DNA of 64,000 nt. Source: Gammaproteobacteria bacterium (GTDB lineage Bacteria; Pseudomonadota; Gammaproteobacteria; Natronospirales; REEB76). Positions 24,807 to 32,567 of the stretch are shown here, one piece after another. The stretch spans positions 1 to 64,000 of the forward strand of contig DATEHU010000040.1 in NCBI GenBank assembly GCA_035279405.1, written 5' to 3'. A program made the translations under genes and the position numbers. Positions within the stretch are counted from its first letter, which is position 1; each line of letters opens with the position of its first letter. The notes under the pieces are model-generated. The model was not told the origin of the DNA, ran no database searches, and saw only the letters and a list, made by a program, of their open reading frames with translations.

Positions 24807-26318
24807 ATGCTGGCCCGCATATTCAGTCGTGCTCTGGTAGGCATTGACGCTCCCGAAGTCACCGTGGAGGCGCATCTTTCGATGGGCCTGCCGGCGTTTG
24901 CCATCGTGGGCCTGCCGGAAGCCGCGGTGCGCGAGTCCCGCGATCGGGTGCGCAGCGCCCTGCTCAATTCACGCTTCGATTTTCCCGCGCGCCGCATCAC
25001 CGTGAATCTCGCGCCCGCCGACCTGCCGAAAGAAGGCGGGCGGTTTGACCTGCCGATTGCGCTCGGCGTCCTGGCCGCCTCCGGCCAGCTGCCGTTGGAA
25101 GTTTCCCGCGACGTGGAATTTCTGGGTGAACTGTCGCTCTCCGGCGAACTCAAGCCGGTGCGCGGTGTATTGCCCGCGGCACTCAAGACGCGCGCCGCCG
25201 GCCGCAGCCTGATGCTGCCCTGCGACAATGCCGACGAGGCCGCATTGGTGTCCGGCGTCACGGTGCATGGAGCACGCCATCTGCTCGACGTGTGTGCGCA
25301 TCTGACCGGGGCGCAGCGTTTGCGTCCGCATGTATCTGCGCTGGTCGCTCACGCGCCGCAATACGATGATCTCGCCGAGGTACGCGGCCAGCATCGGGCC
25401 AAACGCGCGCTGGAAATCGCCTCCGCCGGCGGCCACTCGCTCCTGTTCATCGGGCCGCCCGGTACCGGCAAGAGCATGCTGGCGCAGCGCCTGCCGGGCA
25501 TCCTGCCACCCATGAGCGAAGAAGAGGCGCTGCAGACCGCGGCCATTGCCTCGATCAGCGACAGCGGGTTCAGCGCCAGGAGCTGGCGCCAACGGCCGTA
25601 TCGCGCACCGCACCACACTGCGTCCGGTGTGGCCTTGGTGGGCGGCGGCTCGGTGCCGCGCCCGGGCGAAATCTCGCTCGCCCATCACGGCGTGCTGTTT
25701 CTCGATGAGCTGCCGGAATTCGACCGCCACGTGCTCGAAGTGCTGCGCGAACCGCTGGAGACCGGCCAAGTCGTGGTATCGCGCGCGGCGCACCAGGCGG
25801 AATTTCCGGCGCGCTTCCAGTTGATCGCCGCCATGAATCCATGCCCCTGCGGTTACTTGGGAGATAACTCGGGCCGTTGCCGCTGCACCGAGGAGCAGGT
25901 GCAGCGCTATCGCGCGCGCATTTCAGGGCCGCTGCTGGATCGCATTGACCTGCACGTGGAGGTGCCGCGCCCGCCGCGCGAGGCACTCAGGCCGGACACA
26001 CCGCCCGATGGCGAGCCGAGCACCGCGGTGGCGGCGCGGGTCTTGGCGGCGCGCAACCGTCAATTGCAACGCTGTGGCAAGCCCAACGCGCGGCTCACGC
26101 CGCGTGAAACCGGACATTTCTGTGCGCCCGACGGCCAGGGACTCGATTTGCTGGAGCGCGCCACCGAACGCCTCGGGCTTTCCGCGCGCGCCTACCACCG
26201 CATCCTCAAGACCGCGCGCACCATCGCGGATCTGGCCGCAAGTGACGCAGTACAAACTACGCACGTGGCCGAAGCCATCGGCTATCGCCTGCTGGATCGC
26301 CAGCCGACCGCGCGTTGA
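24807..26318 (+). CDS. comM: ComM/YifB family Mg-chelatase-like ATPase
   Basis: This 503-residue AAA+ helicase acts in branch migration of integrated DNA during natural transformation. An N-terminal ChlI-like domain (residues 20-140, ITVNLAPADLPKEGGRFDLPIAL) is followed by the ATPase core with Walker A GPPGTGKSM near residue 217. The core also has the Walker B region HGVLFLDELPEF, NPCPCGYLGD with zinc-binding-like Cys, and the sensor DRIDLHVEVPR. A helical C-terminal domain closes it (ATERLGLSARAYHRILKTARTIADL). It may share the ubiK promoter. Confidence 0.94.
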   Translation: MLARIFSRALVGIDAPEVTVEAHLSMGLPAFAIVGLPEAAVRESRDRVRSALLNSRFDFPARRITVNLAPADLPKEGGRFDLPIALGVLAASGQLPLEVSRDVEFLGELSLSGELKPVRGVLPAALKTRAAGRSLMLPCDNADEAALVSGVTVHGARHLLDVCAHLTGAQRLRPHVSALVAHAPQYDDLAEVRGQHRAKRALEIASAGGHSLLFIGPPGTGKSMLAQRLPGILPPMSEEEALQTAAIASISDSGFSARSWRQRPYRAPHHTASGVALVGGGSVPRPGEISLAHHGVLFLDELPEFDRHVLEVLREPLETGQVVVSRAAHQAEFPARFQLIAAMNPCPCGYLGDNSGRCRCTEEQVQRYRARISGPLLDRIDLHVEVPRPPREALRPDTPPDGEPSTAVAARVLAARNRQLQRCGKPNARLTPRETGHFCAPDGQGLDLLERATERLGLSARAYHRILKTARTIADLAASDAVQTTHVAEAIGYRLLDRQPTAR

Positions 26319-26333
26319 TTCGCGCGCAACGGG

Positions 26334-26723
26334 TCAGGCTTTCCGCAGCGCGAACGAAAAAATCAGTGTCAGTCCGCCCAGGATTACGAACACGCTCCAG
26401 AAAGGCTCCCGCATGTAGGCGAGCGCAAGCACGCCGGTTAACAGGTAGAAGCTGCCGATGAGGCCCGCGACGGGCAGCCAGCGGTTTTCGCCGCGCCAGC
26501 CCCGCCAGGCGCTGGCGATTACCAGCAGACCAAATACCAGCATGCAGCCGCCGCAGAAATACCACACCAGGTAAATCAGCTTGTCGGTGTGCGCATCGAG
26601 CACTACGCGCGCGAGTCCCATGTCCAAAGTCTTGCGCCCCATAAAACTGTGGCCAAAGGCGCCGAGCGCGATCAGCAGGCCCGTTAAGGCAAGCGCCAGA
26701 GAAACCAGTCTGCGAGTCATCAT
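26334..26723 (-). CDS. Small four-helix membrane protein, unknown function
   Basis: This 129-residue protein starts at the ATG-ATG doublet with GAGGAG upstream. Four hydrophobic helices lie at about residues 5-24, 42-64, 77-97 and 101-122. I recognise no conserved domain. It is the last gene of an operon with two SRPBCC genes and an ArsR regulator; the context suggests a stress or membrane function, but this is inference. Confidence 0.72.
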   Translation of the reverse strand: MMTRRLVSLALALTGLLIALGAFGHSFMGRKTLDMGLARVVLDAHTDKLIYLVWYFCGGCMLVFGLLVIASAWRGWRGENRWLPVAGLIGSFYLLTGVLALAYMREPFWSVFVILGGLTLIFSFALRKA

Positions 26724-26748
26724 TCTCTCCTCGAAGTAAAAACTGCAT

Positions 26749-27204
26749 TCAGGCGGCAGGCTTGCGCGAAAACACATCATCCGGATGTGGCATGCCCTTG
26801 CCGGTCTCCAGGTACTGCTTCAGGCTGACTATGAAATAACCCCAGGCGGTGGCCGAATAGGCAAACAGGTCGTCCGCATCCTTGAAGCCGCTATGCGCAA
26901 AGTGCACGAGCGTGCCGCCATCATCTTCGGCGCGCAGTTCAAAACGGATGGTCGTACCTGCCCAAGTGGGTATCGGGGCGGACAATGCCTTCCACACCAC
27001 GCGGCTGGATGGCTGAAGTTCCTCGATCCGTACTTTGGTGATGCGCTTGCCATTGGCGAAGCGGAACTCACCGTTGCCGCCGACCTTCGCGTCAAGGTCG
27101 GCGTCGCGTGTCCACCAGTTGCGGATGCCTTCGACCGTGGAAATAGCCTGATACGCCATTTTGGGCGCGGCATTGATTTTGATGAGATGCAGGATCTCGG
27201 CCAT
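26749..27204 (-). CDS. SRPBCC (AHSA1-like) domain protein
   Basis: This 151-residue START-like protein has the N-terminal strand ILHLIKINAAPKMAYQAIS, the conserved NWWTRDA, GGNGEFRFANG and VHFAHSGFKDADDL, and a C-terminal helix WGYFIVSLKQYLE. The fold binds hydrophobic ligands or acts as an Aha1-type co-chaperone. It is in the ArsR operon and follows another SRPBCC gene. Ligand unknown. Confidence 0.86.
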   Translation of the reverse strand: MAEILHLIKINAAPKMAYQAISTVEGIRNWWTRDADLDAKVGGNGEFRFANGKRITKVRIEELQPSSRVVWKALSAPIPTWAGTTIRFELRAEDDGGTLVHFAHSGFKDADDLFAYSATAWGYFIVSLKQYLETGKGMPHPDDVFSRKPAA

Positions 27205-27249
27205 ACAGGTTCTCCAGTTTGAATTGTGGTCTGAGATTGACGCACGCAG

Positions 27250-27738
27250 TCAGGTCTTGCTGGCAGTCCGAGCGTAAGCTGCAAGCAATTTGGCCCAGCC
27301 TTTTGTCACGGCGTCGTGCATCGCCTGGCCGCGCGCCCCGTGACGTTCAAAGTTGCGATGTTCGAATTCCACGCGCGTGCGCGTCGCGGTTTCTGCGACG
27401 AAGCGGACCTCGTATTCGCTGCCGTGCGCGGGGTTGGGATCGAACCCCCAGTCGTGTTGTATCTGCCAAGACACCACGAGGCGCGCAGGCGGTTCCCACA
27501 CCAGCACCCGGCCCCAGTCGCATTCCGCCCCGTGGATGCCGCGCTCGTACACGCGCCCGCCGGCGCGCGGCTCCATCACGGCCTCTTGCAGGGGTTCCTT
27601 GCCGATGTGGTGGTCGCGGAACCACCAAGTGTCGAGACCGCGGGTGAACACGTCGAATGCGTGCGCGCGCGGCGCTTCCACGATGACGGTGTGACGCACG
27701 GACGGGATGGCCGTCGTTTCGGTCATGGGCTGGTTCAC
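27250..27738 (-). CDS. SRPBCC (AHSA1-like) domain protein
   Basis: This 162-residue protein is read from GTG 27738, which overlaps the arsR stop codon (GTGA) with GGAG eight bases upstream. The ATG four codons later lacks a Shine-Dalgarno of its own. The START-like domain has HTVIVEAPRAHAFDVFT, GLDTWWFRDHHIG, GGRVYERG, WGRVLVWEPPARLV and a C-terminal helix AMHDAVTKGWAKLLAAY. ArsR-SRPBCC gene pairs are common, with the SRPBCC protein probably handling a hydrophobic signal or damage product. Confidence 0.86.
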   Translation of the reverse strand: MNQPMTETTAIPSVRHTVIVEAPRAHAFDVFTRGLDTWWFRDHHIGKEPLQEAVMEPRAGGRVYERGIHGAECDWGRVLVWEPPARLVVSWQIQHDWGFDPNPAHGSEYEVRFVAETATRTRVEFEHRNFERHGARGQAMHDAVTKGWAKLLAAYARTASKT

Positions 27739-28058
27739 TTGGTTTTCTCCTTGAAGGATTTTTCCGCGGTTTTTTTGAATGTTTGCAGGGATTGCTGCCA
27801 AAACTGGTCGAGGTAATCCCGCAGCGCGGCCACGCCTGCGGGGTTCAGCTGATACAGATTGCGGTTGGCCGCGCGTTCATTGGTTACCAAGCCTGCCTCC
27901 TTCAGCACCTTCAGGTGCTGGGACACAGCCGGGCGGGTCACCGGCAGGCCGTCGGCAATGTCCACCACCGCCAGGGGACCGTGAGCCAGGCGCTCGAAGA
28001 TCGCCCTGCGCGTGGGGTCACCCAGCACCTGCAGCTTGAGTTGTAGGTTAGTATGCAC
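27735..28058 (-). CDS. ArsR-family winged-helix transcriptional regulator
   Basis: This 107-residue repressor starts with GTG 28058. The winged helix-turn-helix is clear: LGDPTRRAIFERLAHGPLAV, VDIADGLPVTRPAVSQHLKVLKEAGLV, with NRNLYQLNPAG as the wing. No metal-binding Cys pair is present, so it probably senses something other than arsenite. It controls its own operon (SRPBCC, SRPBCC, membrane protein). The promoter places the transcription start 1-3 bases before GTG, so the message appears leaderless. Confidence 0.9.
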   Translation of the reverse strand: MHTNLQLKLQVLGDPTRRAIFERLAHGPLAVVDIADGLPVTRPAVSQHLKVLKEAGLVTNERAANRNLYQLNPAGVAALRDYLDQFWQQSLQTFKKTAEKSFKEKTK

Positions 28059-28063
28059 TGACG

Positions 28064-28094
28064 GTTAGTATAGGCTAACGCTCAAACCTGTCAA
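28064..28094 (-). promoter_or_regulatory. Promoter and operator of the ArsR-SRPBCC operon
   Basis: A perfect -35 TTGACA (28094-28089) is 16 bases from -10 TATACT (28072-28067). The inverted repeat GTTAG-TATAGG-CTAAC (28064-28079) overlaps the -10, a typical autoregulatory operator position. Only 8 bases separate the -10 from the GTG start codon. Confidence 0.75.
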
Positions 28095-28107
28095 GCCAGT
28101 ATTACCA

Positions 28108-28133
28108 ACAAAAAAGCCGCTCAGGGAGCGGCT
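28108..28133 (-). terminator. Rho-independent terminator of the cytochrome c gene
   Basis: On the minus strand AGCCGCTC-CCT-GAGCGGCT (28133-28115) is followed by six T (28114-28109). It lies 26 bases after the cytochrome stop codon. Confidence 0.85.
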
Positions 28134-28158
28134 GTGGGTATCAACGGTAGATCGCGGT

Positions 28159-28716
28159 TTACTTGTGTATCAGATCCGCGCCGCCGCTCTGGCTGATCAT
28201 GTACTCCAGCGCCTTGATCACCTGGGCGTCAGTGAGCGAAGGGTTTCCGCCTTTGGCGGGCATCTGCAGGAAACCATGCAGGGCGTGCTGCTCCAGTACG
28301 GGCAAGCCCTTGGCGAGATGGGGTGCCCATTCGGCTTTGTCACCGATCTTTGGCGCTCCGAGCACGCCTGCCTGATGGCAGGCGGAGCAGGTGCCTTCCC
28401 AGATTTGCTTGCCACTTTCGGAGACAGACGCTGCACCAGCGGCAGGAGCCGGCGCCGGGGATTCTGTCTGGGTGTTGGCATTGCCTGCGATCCGCACGTC
28501 GCCGATGGGCGCGAGGCGCTGGTCAATGAGCTTTTCCTGCATCGCGCCGCCCAGGTCATAGGACCCCGGCGACTTATTGGCGACCGACATGGCAATCCAG
28601 TACACGCAGATGGCGAACAGCGCCAGCACCCCGAACACCAGCAGAAAGGAGTCGTAAAAATGCTGGTCGTGACGTTTGCTGTGTTCGTGCAGTTGCTGGT
28701 GATCTTGATGGTCCAC
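28159..28716 (-). CDS. Membrane-anchored cytochrome c, c5-type
   Basis: This 185-residue protein has a cytoplasmic N-terminus rich in His and Asp (DHQDHQQLHEH), one transmembrane helix (residues 24-46), a Pro/Ala linker and a class I cytochrome c domain. The haem motif is CSACH (about residue 111), and the axial Met is probably in LQMPAKGG. It is an electron carrier facing the periplasm, of the c5/CycB group, likely feeding a terminal oxidase or other acceptor. It ends with its own strong terminator. Confidence 0.9.
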   Translation of the reverse strand: MDHQDHQQLHEHSKRHDQHFYDSFLLVFGVLALFAICVYWIAMSVANKSPGSYDLGGAMQEKLIDQRLAPIGDVRIAGNANTQTESPAPAPAAGAASVSESGKQIWEGTCSACHQAGVLGAPKIGDKAEWAPHLAKGLPVLEQHALHGFLQMPAKGGNPSLTDAQVIKALEYMISQSGGADLIHK

Positions 28717-28868
28717 CGCGGGTCCTCTGCTGAAGATTGGCTCGGCCGACGATTGGCGACCGGGCTTGCAAGGCGCGGATTATATAACTGCGGGACCAGC
28801 CGGAGGAAATTGCTGAGCGGCATTGGACGCTTGTGCTGCTTGGCGGTATCCTTCCCGCCCGTTTTTTC

Positions 28869-29149
28869 GCGCCCGTAGCTCGGCGGGGTGAGCCGGGGCT
28901 TTCAGACGAAACGTAGTTTCGTCCCGGCGAACGCCCAGCCATGGATGGCTGGGCTGGCGGGACTACCATGGATGGGTGATACCACAGATAGTTTGAAATG
29001 ATTACGCGCCCGTAGCTCAGCTGGGCTCGGCCGGTGTCTTCATGCGAAATGCCAGTGGCATTTCGCTCCGGCCGAGCGCCGCGACACGACGTCGCGGCTG
29101 GCGGGGCCCACCAGGGATGGTTATTACCGCTGATGGTTTAAAAGAGATT
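28869..29149 (+). repeat. Two tandem cassettes, each a tRNA-Arg 5' fragment plus variable hairpins
   Basis: Cassette A (28869-29005) and cassette B (29006-29149) each begin with the 5' end of the tRNA-Arg(CCG) gene: 13 bases in A, 19 in B (GCGCCCGTAGCTCAGCTGG). Two hairpins of different sequence but equal placement follow: GACGAAAC/GTTTCGTC then GCCCAGCC/GGCTGGGC in A; GCGAAATGCC/GGCATTTCGC then GCCGCGAC/GTCGCGGC in B. Both close with TGGCGGG, a CCATGGATGG or CCAGGGATGG box, and an AT-rich leader like that before the intact tRNA. Confidence 0.75.
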
Positions 29150-29226
29150 GCGCCCGTAGCTCAGCTGGATAGAGTGCTGGCCTCCGAAGCCAGAGGTCGT
29201 GGGTTCGAATCCCGCCGGGCGCGCCA
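29150..29226 (+). tRNA. tRNA-Arg(CCG), CCA-encoded
   Basis: The 77-base cloverleaf has acceptor stem GCGCCCG/CGGGCGC, D-arm GCTCAGCTGGATAGAGT, anticodon stem CTGGC/GCCAG with loop CTCCGAA (anticodon CCG), T-arm with GGTTCGAAT, and CCA encoded at 29224-29226. It is flanked by two upstream 5' fragments and two downstream 3' fragments of itself. Confidence 0.97.
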
Positions 29227-29260
29227 GACAAAAAACCCGCCATGCGCGGTTTTTTTGTCT
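29226..29260 (+). terminator. Terminator of tRNA-Arg
   Basis: AGACAAAAAACC pairs with GG-TTTTTTTGTCT around a GC core immediately after the CCA end. The T-run is part of the stem. Confidence 0.8.
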
Positions 29261-29472
29261 GGCGATTTTCAATGCGGATGCGAACCCACGACACCCAATC
29301 AGCGGGGTTCGACAAAATCGCCGGGGTTCGGCGCATGCGCCGAACGAGTTTGTCAGGATGACAAACTCCGGGTTCTTGGCGAGGCAGGGAAAGCCGAGAC
29401 TAGAGCGATTTTGAACAGCGCCGCGCAGCGGCGATGGCCCGAAGGGCGGAGGGCAGGTGCCCGGAGTAATCT

Positions 29473-29629
29473 CGCCGGGCGCGCCAAATTCATCCACTTC
29501 ACGCTCACGGAGTCATCCCTGACGCGCTTACCGGCCCGGACTTCCTGTCCGGGCGTTCGGCCGGAACAAATAGCCACCAAGCCTGTTTGTTGGAAGACAC
29601 CGGCCGCACACCGCCGGGCGCGCCAGACA
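29473..29629 (+). repeat. Two 3'-end fragments of tRNA-Arg
   Basis: CGCCGGGCGCGCCA at 29473-29486 (14 bases) and CCGCCGGGCGCGCCAGACA at 29611-29629 (19 bases) match the 3' end of the tRNA gene at 29212-29230. The second also repeats the first bases of the terminator. Hairpins such as GTTCGGCGC-AT-GCGCCGAAC (29326-29345) and GAGTTTGTC-AGGAT-GACAAACTC (29346-29368) lie between. They look like attachment-site remnants. Confidence 0.75.
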
Positions 29630-29660
29630 GAAATCCCCACGTTGCGTGGGGATTTCTGTC
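29626..29660. terminator. Perfect 15-bp terminator hairpin
   Basis: GACAGAAATCCCCAC pairs with GTGGGGATTTCTGTC around GTTGC. It follows the last tRNA fragment, in the position of the tRNA terminator, and also lies 31 bases beyond the hemolysin III stop codon on the minus strand. Confidence 0.75.
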
Positions 29661-29690
29661 AGAAATTGCGTGCAACGAGCACGCATCGAG

Positions 29691-30341
29691 TTACGTCCCC
29701 AGTAGGAAGAATGCCGCCGTGAACTGCAGCACGCTGCCGCCGAGACAAAATACATGCCAGATGGCGTGGTTGAAGCGCAGCCTGTCCCAAGCATAGAACA
29801 ACGCGCCGACGGTGTAAGATCCGCCGCCCGCCAATACCAGAACCAGCGAAGGCCGCGGCAGATGTTCAGCCAGCGGCACGATGGCTATGAGTCCAATCCA
29901 GCCCATGATCACGTAGGCAATGGTGGAGACCAGCTCGTAGCGGTGACCGAAACTCAGTTTTGCCACGATGCCAATTAGCGCCAATCCCCAGAGCACACCA
30001 AACAGACTCCAGCCCCAAGCGCCGCCGAGACCCACGATCACGAAAGGCGTATAGGTACCGGCGATCAGCAAGTAGATTGCCAGATGATCCAGACGCCGCA
30101 GGATGCGTTTCCACGCGCCGGGTTCCACGTAGTGATACAGCGAGGAACTCAGGTAGGTGAATATGAGCGCAGCGCCGAAGATGCTGAAGGTTGTAACCTC
30201 GCGTGCATTGCCGTAGAGCGCCGCCAGCATGATGAGCACAGGCACCGCGCCGACCGTCAGCAGCAGACCCACGAAATGGGTCAGCGTGTTCAGCCATTCG
30301 TCGGAGTTGAATTCATTCGGGTTGATGGCGGTTTCGTTCAC
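29691..30341 (-). CDS. Hemolysin III family (PAQR-like) membrane protein
   Basis: This protein of about 216 residues is predicted to have seven transmembrane helices. Family motifs are SDEWLNTLTHFVG, YLSSSLYHYVEPG, RRLDHLAIYLLIAGTYTPF and FNHAIWHVFCLGGSVLQF, with the conserved Ser/His/Asp/His residues of the CREST/PAQR superfamily. Metal-dependent lipid hydrolase activity is inferred for the superfamily; the haemolysin name is historical. GTG 30341 is chosen; a TTG 13 codons upstream is possible. Confidence 0.88.
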   Translation of the reverse strand: MNETAINPNEFNSDEWLNTLTHFVGLLLTVGAVPVLIMLAALYGNAREVTTFSIFGAALIFTYLSSSLYHYVEPGAWKRILRRLDHLAIYLLIAGTYTPFVIVGLGGAWGWSLFGVLWGLALIGIVAKLSFGHRYELVSTIAYVIMGWIGLIAIVPLAEHLPRPSLVLVLAGGGSYTVGALFYAWDRLRFNHAIWHVFCLGGSVLQFTAAFFLLGT

Positions 30342-30485
30342 GATAGTCCCGATTTTCTCAGCGCTGGCATGGCAGCCCAACTAGTTTGCCGGATAGTCGC
30401 GAACAGCGCCAGATTTCAAGCATGTCCGCGCGCTGGATGAGCTTGTGGCATGCTGTTCGCTCGAAATCATCCGGAATAAATCCAC

Positions 30486-31886
30486 GTGCAGGGGATTCTT
30501 GACAGCCTGGACGAGGCGCGCATCGGGCGTGTCCACCGGCGTTCCGCCTGGGCGGCGGGACTCGGCATTTTTCTGGACGGCTATGATCTTTCGATTATCG
30601 CCATTGCGCTCATCCTGCTGAAACCGCAGTGGCAGCTGGGTCCGCTGCAAACCGGATTGTTGGGCGGCGCAGCGCTTGCCGGTGCGCTGCTCGGCGGACT
30701 CATTGGCGGACCGCTCGCCGACCGCTATGGCCGCAAGGCGATTTATCTTCTGGACATGGCGACGTTTCTGGTGGCCGCACTGGCTTCCGGTTTTGCCTGG
30801 GACATTGCCTCGCTGGTTGCACTGCGCTTTGTGCTGGGCGTGGGCGTGGGCGCCGACTATCCGGTCTCCGCCACTTATCTGGTCGAGTTTCTGCCGCGCG
30901 CACGCCGCGGCCGCATCACCGTGTGGGTGTTCGCGCTGTGGATGGGCGGCGCAGCGGTGTCGAGCGCCGTGGGCCTCGCGCTCCTGCCGCTCGGCGAACA
31001 CGCCTGGCGCTTCATGCTGGCTTCCGGCGCGATTCCCGCGCTCGGCATCCTGTGGCTGCGCAAGAACCTGCCTGAGTCGCCGCGCTGGTATCTGCGCCGC
31101 GGCCGTGTCACCGAAGCCGTAGCGGTACTGGGGCAACTGGTGCCAGCGCTCAACGAAACAGAAAAGCGAGCGCTCATCGAAGCGCAGCAACACCGTCGCC
31201 AAACGCCGCGTGCAGCCTGGCGCACCCTGTTCGCGCGCACCTATATACGGCGCACGTTGTTCATCACCCTGCCCTGGTTCCTGTTCGACATCATGGGCTA
31301 CAGCTTCGGCATCTACGCGCCGCTGCTGCTGTTGGGGCTTGGCCTGCGTACCAATGTGCAATCGGTCATCGGCAACACGCTGCTCGATGTGGTGGCGATC
31401 ATCGGCACGGCTTTACTCGCTGAGACCATCGAACACGTGGGCCGCTTGCGTGCGCAGGTCATCGGCTTCGTGGGCTCGGTCGTCGGCCTGCTGCTGATCT
31501 GGGTGTTCGCGCTGCACGGTCCGCCGCCGCTTGCCGTGCTGGCGGCGGGACTGTTGCTGTGGCAAGTCGCCGTCAGCTATGGCCCGAGTAACACCTGCTG
31601 GGTGTTTCCGGTGGAACTCTTCCCGACTGACCTGCGTGCTTCCGCCCACGGCCTGGCGACCGCAGTGTCGCGCGCGGGCGCGCTGCTCGCGGTGTTTCTG
31701 CTGCCGCTGGTGCAGCATGTCATCGGCATAGCCTGGCTGATGCTGATCTTCGCCCTCATCGGCGTTGCCGGTGCGGTGCTCAGCGCCTGGCTCGGCGAAG
31801 AGACCGCGCAAAAGCCTCTGCCACAGGAAGCGTCAATTCCTGCAATGACCGTTCAAACGGAACCGGGGAAACGCCTGTCGCCTTGA
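30486..31886 (+). CDS. MFS transporter, sugar-porter/metabolite symporter type
   Basis: This 466-residue protein is predicted to cross the membrane 12 times and is read from GTG 30486. Motifs are GYDLSIIAIAL in helix 1, GGPLADRYGRKAIYLLD between helices 2 and 3, RFVLGVGVGADYPVSATYLVEF in helix 4, and PESPRWYLRRGR after helix 6, the sugar-porter signature. VFPVELFPTDLRASAHG occurs in helix 10/11. The substrate could be a sugar, organic acid or phosphate. It is not clearly linked to neighbours. Confidence 0.86.
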   Translation: MQGILDSLDEARIGRVHRRSAWAAGLGIFLDGYDLSIIAIALILLKPQWQLGPLQTGLLGGAALAGALLGGLIGGPLADRYGRKAIYLLDMATFLVAALASGFAWDIASLVALRFVLGVGVGADYPVSATYLVEFLPRARRGRITVWVFALWMGGAAVSSAVGLALLPLGEHAWRFMLASGAIPALGILWLRKNLPESPRWYLRRGRVTEAVAVLGQLVPALNETEKRALIEAQQHRRQTPRAAWRTLFARTYIRRTLFITLPWFLFDIMGYSFGIYAPLLLLGLGLRTNVQSVIGNTLLDVVAIIGTALLAETIEHVGRLRAQVIGFVGSVVGLLLIWVFALHGPPPLAVLAAGLLLWQVAVSYGPSNTCWVFPVELFPTDLRASAHGLATAVSRAGALLAVFLLPLVQHVIGIAWLMLIFALIGVAGAVLSAWLGEETAQKPLPQEASIPAMTVQTEPGKRLSP

Positions 31887-31900
31887 GCGCCGGCCCGTGC

Positions 31901-32518
31901 TTACACCGCCAAACGCAGCAGAATCCCGACACCAAACGCGGCGACAACAAGATTGCCGGCGAGACTGAACAGTCGCTGCATGCCGGCGGGCAGGCGCTTT
32001 TTCAACAGTGAAGCGCACGCCGCCAACAATGTTTGCCAGGAAAGCGATGCGAGCCCGGCGCCCAGCACGAACAGGACTGCCGCGGTCACGCCCGCCCGCG
32101 CGCCGGCGCTGCCACCGAGAATGAGCGCGGCGAAATACACGATGGTCATGGGATTGAGCAGCGTGAGTCCCAAGAACTGAAAATAAGTGCTGCCGTGGTT
32201 ATTTACGTTTGCCGAACTGTTACCCGTGGATTTTGGTTTGAAGACTTTCCACATGCCGTAGCCGCCCAGCGCGAGTAACACCAGACCGCTGGCGATTTTC
32301 AGCGGCAGCGCGAATGAAGCAACCGCTACGGCCGCCGCGCTGCCGGCCGCCACCGCCACGGCTGCGTACAGGAAATCCGCACTGGCGGCGCCGGCGCCCG
32401 CGAAAAATCCCCGCGCGAATCCCTCGCGCAGGCCAGTTTCCAGGATCAATATCGCGATCGCCCCGACGGGAATCGCGATGCCGTAACCGGCCAGGACGCC
32501 GGTCCAAAAAGCGTTCAT
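31901..32518 (-). CDS. LysE-family exporter
   Basis: This 205-residue protein has six hydrophobic helices. Family features are FWTGVLAGYGIAIPVGAIAILILETGLREG at the N-terminus and LGLTLLNPMTIVYFAALI in the middle. The start ATG 32518 is clear. It is downstream of arsR and arsI on the same strand (gap of 49 bp). LysE proteins export amino acids or cations; the operon context suggests efflux of a metal(loid) or its product, an inference from position only. Confidence 0.85.
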   Translation of the reverse strand: MNAFWTGVLAGYGIAIPVGAIAILILETGLREGFARGFFAGAGAASADFLYAAVAVAAGSAAAVAVASFALPLKIASGLVLLALGGYGMWKVFKPKSTGNSSANVNNHGSTYFQFLGLTLLNPMTIVYFAALILGGSAGARAGVTAAVLFVLGAGLASLSWQTLLAACASLLKKRLPAGMQRLFSLAGNLVVAAFGVGILLRLAV

Positions 32519-32567
32519 GCAAGTGCGCGCTGAATTGTATGGTGGGTTGAGAGGCGAGGCGGCGCGC

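Noticed and set aside
29124-29336. A 70-codon minus-strand frame reading GGIRTHDLWLRRPALYPAEL
   Set aside because: This is the well-known false protein produced by translating the antisense strand of a tRNA-Arg gene. The tRNA cloverleaf is intact, so no gene is called.
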